Source of the DNA: Sandaracinaceae bacterium
GTDB taxonomy: Bacteria; Myxococcota_A; Polyangia; Polyangiales; Sandaracinaceae
DNA: 64,000 nt
Assembly (NCBI GenBank): GCA_020633195.1
Contig: JACKEC010000017.1
Span: 620,001-684,000 of the forward strand
Reading direction: 5' to 3'
Below, one piece after another: positions 63,075 through 64,000 of this stretch. The notes under the pieces are model-generated. The model was not told where the DNA came from. It did not search any database and was given only the letters and a program-made list of their open reading frames with translations. The position numbers and the translations under genes were made by a program. Position 1 is the first letter of the stretch. The number at the start of each line of letters is the position of its first letter.

Positions 63075-64000
63075 CCAGCGCTTCGAAGTCGGCGCCCGCG
63101 GGGAGCTTCCCCTGGGCGTGATCCGGCCGCCCGCCGCCGCGCCCGCCCGCCGCCTCGGCCACCGCGCGCAGCAGGTCGCCGCACGACACCGTCGAGCCCT
63201 GCCCGCGCGCGATCAGCACGTGGGTTCCGTCGCTCGTCGGCGCCGCGAGCGCGACCAGGGCGGCCCGCCCGGTGAGGCGCCCCGCGATCGCCTTGAGCAG
63301 CGCGGGATCGCCCCCCTCGATCGAGGCGACGACGGCGCCGTCGGCCTCGAGGCGCGCGGCCCACAGCTCGGCGAGCTGAGCCCGGAGCGCGCCGGCCTCC
63401 TCGCGCGCGGCGGCGAGCTTCATGCCCGTGCCCTCGACGATGTCGGCGACCTCGGGCACGGCGCACTTGAGGCGGGCGGCGGTGTCGCGGAGCCGGCCCG
63501 CGTCCTCGAGCAAGAGGGCGCGAGCGCGCGGGCCCGCTTCGAAGGTGATCCGCGAGCCGCCCTTGTAGGCCTCGACGCCGCGCACGACGAGCAGCTCGAT
63601 CTGCGACGTGTGGATCGCGTGCGTCCCGCCGCACGGCGTGAGGTCGAAGCCCTCGATCTCGACGACGCGCACGCGGGGCATGTCGGGGGCCGGCTTGCGG
63701 AGGTCGAGCCGCGCGAGCTCGTCGTCGTCGACGAAGCGCTGCCGCACGGGCCGGTCCTCGTCGATCACGCGGTTCACCGCGTCCTCGATCGGGCGCAGCG
63801 CCTCGAGATCGAGCTTCGCGACGTCGACGTCGAGGGTGCACGCGCTCGCGCCGAGCCGACTCGAGAGGGTCGTCGCGCCGAGCCCGTCGAGGAGCGCGCG
63901 GCTCAGCGCGTGCTGCCCCGTGTGCAGGGCCATGTGCGTCCGGCGCCGGGCGCCGTCGACCTCCGCGTCCACGCTCGCCCCGACCGCCGGGCCCGACCCG
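63049..64000 (-). CDS. AlaX-type alanyl-tRNA editing protein, N-terminus cut by window edge
   Basis: The frame is open from 63049 to the right edge of the window, so the start is outside. MALHTGQHALSRALLDGLGA (HTGQH) and TPCGGTHAIHTSQIELLVVR (CGGTH) hold the zinc-binding His and Cys of the AlaRS editing domain. A helical linker is followed by a C-terminal DHHA1 domain with VVASIEGGDPALLKAIAGRL and VAEAAGGRGGGRPDHAQG. So it is the long AlaX type, which removes Ser or Gly wrongly loaded on tRNA-Ala. The missing N-terminal part should be the beta-barrel portion of the editing domain. Convergent with the DUF3467 gene. Confidence 0.85.
   Translation of the reverse strand, partial: GSGPAVGASVDAEVDGARRRTHMALHTGQHALSRALLDGLGATTLSSRLGASACTLDVDVAKLDLEALRPIEDAVNRVIDEDRPVRQRFVDDDELARLDLRKPAPDMPRVRVVEIEGFDLTPCGGTHAIHTSQIELLVVRGVEAYKGGSRITFEAGPRARALLLEDAGRLRDTAARLKCAVPEVADIVEGTGMKLAAAREEAGALRAQLAELWAARLEADGAVVASIEGGDPALLKAIAGRLTGRAALVALAAPTSDGTHVLIARGQGSTVSCGDLLRAVAEAAGGRGGGRPDHAQGKLPAGADFEALVSAELRRG

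Overview
The window is very GC-rich (well above 70% by eye), densely coded on both strands, and reads as chromosomal DNA of a myxobacterium (Myxococcota), most like the Polyangia/Sandaracinus side of the phylum. This rests on content, not on a marker gene: two Hanks-type Ser/Thr kinases with extracytoplasmic sensor regions, PilZ and PilZ-like proteins, an MglA-like GTPase beside a DUF4388 protein, a DUF3467 protein, a RIO1-type kinase, and many lipoproteins with the Asp-Ala-Gly linkers common in that phylum. I saw no rRNA, tRNA, CRISPR array, insertion sequence or prophage. No stretch over 300 bases lacks a gene.

Layout. 1-9.8 kb: a DUF6600-like lipoprotein (cut by the window edge), a 994-residue TPR-type Ser/Thr kinase, an SH3-like lipoprotein coupled to a class III CoA-transferase, a second kinase with a Pro/Ser/Tyr repeat linker, a membrane-anchored hypothetical and two small genes. 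9.8-17.7 kb: a lipoprotein, an amino-acid permease, a three-gene AraC-VOC-UvrA-like operon, two genes including a peptidoglycan-binding/DUF4347-like protein, and a SAM methyltransferase. 17.7-27.2 kb: PilZ protein, dienelactone hydrolase, a membrane protein, a GT-C-like membrane protein, a tightly packed ureohydrolase-UbiA-SUI1/YciH run, then a UbiB-like kinase divergent from a TetR regulator with candidate operators between them, and an RbfA-like protein. 27.2-38.1 kb: penicillin acylase and GH31 lipoprotein divergent pair, enoyl-CoA hydratase, redoxin lipoprotein, two consecutive genes that each appear frameshifted, a lipoprotein and an alpha/beta hydrolase. 38.1-45.4 kb: an MglA-like GTPase with a long C-terminal extension divergent from a DUF4388 protein, a three-HTH DNA-binding protein with a palindrome in its upstream region, a metallo-beta-lactamase-fold lipoprotein, a coiled-coil protein, a second-type FtsZ-like protein and a site-2-type protease.

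45.5-55.7 kb is the most distinctive block: lipoprotein, two giant paralogous alpha-2-macroglobulin-like exported proteins overlapping by 4 bp, and a 42-residue lipoprotein overlapping the second by 4 bp. Both giants lack the CxEQ thioester and carry an embedded segment resembling the C-terminal module of type II secretion pseudopilins; the first also has a Gly-rich segment of the kind that precedes the AgmX/PglI domain. 55.7-64 kb: glutathione reductase, lipoprotein, small TPR protein, RIO1 kinase with an Arg/Gly-rich tail, a DnaJ-like protein whose domain order is permuted (zinc and substrate domains first, J-domain last, then a membrane anchor), an outer-membrane beta-barrel, a PilZ-like protein, a DUF3467 protein and the 3' part of an AlaX-type tRNA editing gene cut by the right edge.

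Functions are assigned by reading motifs; no database search was run. Start codons are choices among ATG/GTG/TTG, made by conserved N-termini, signal peptides and spacing.
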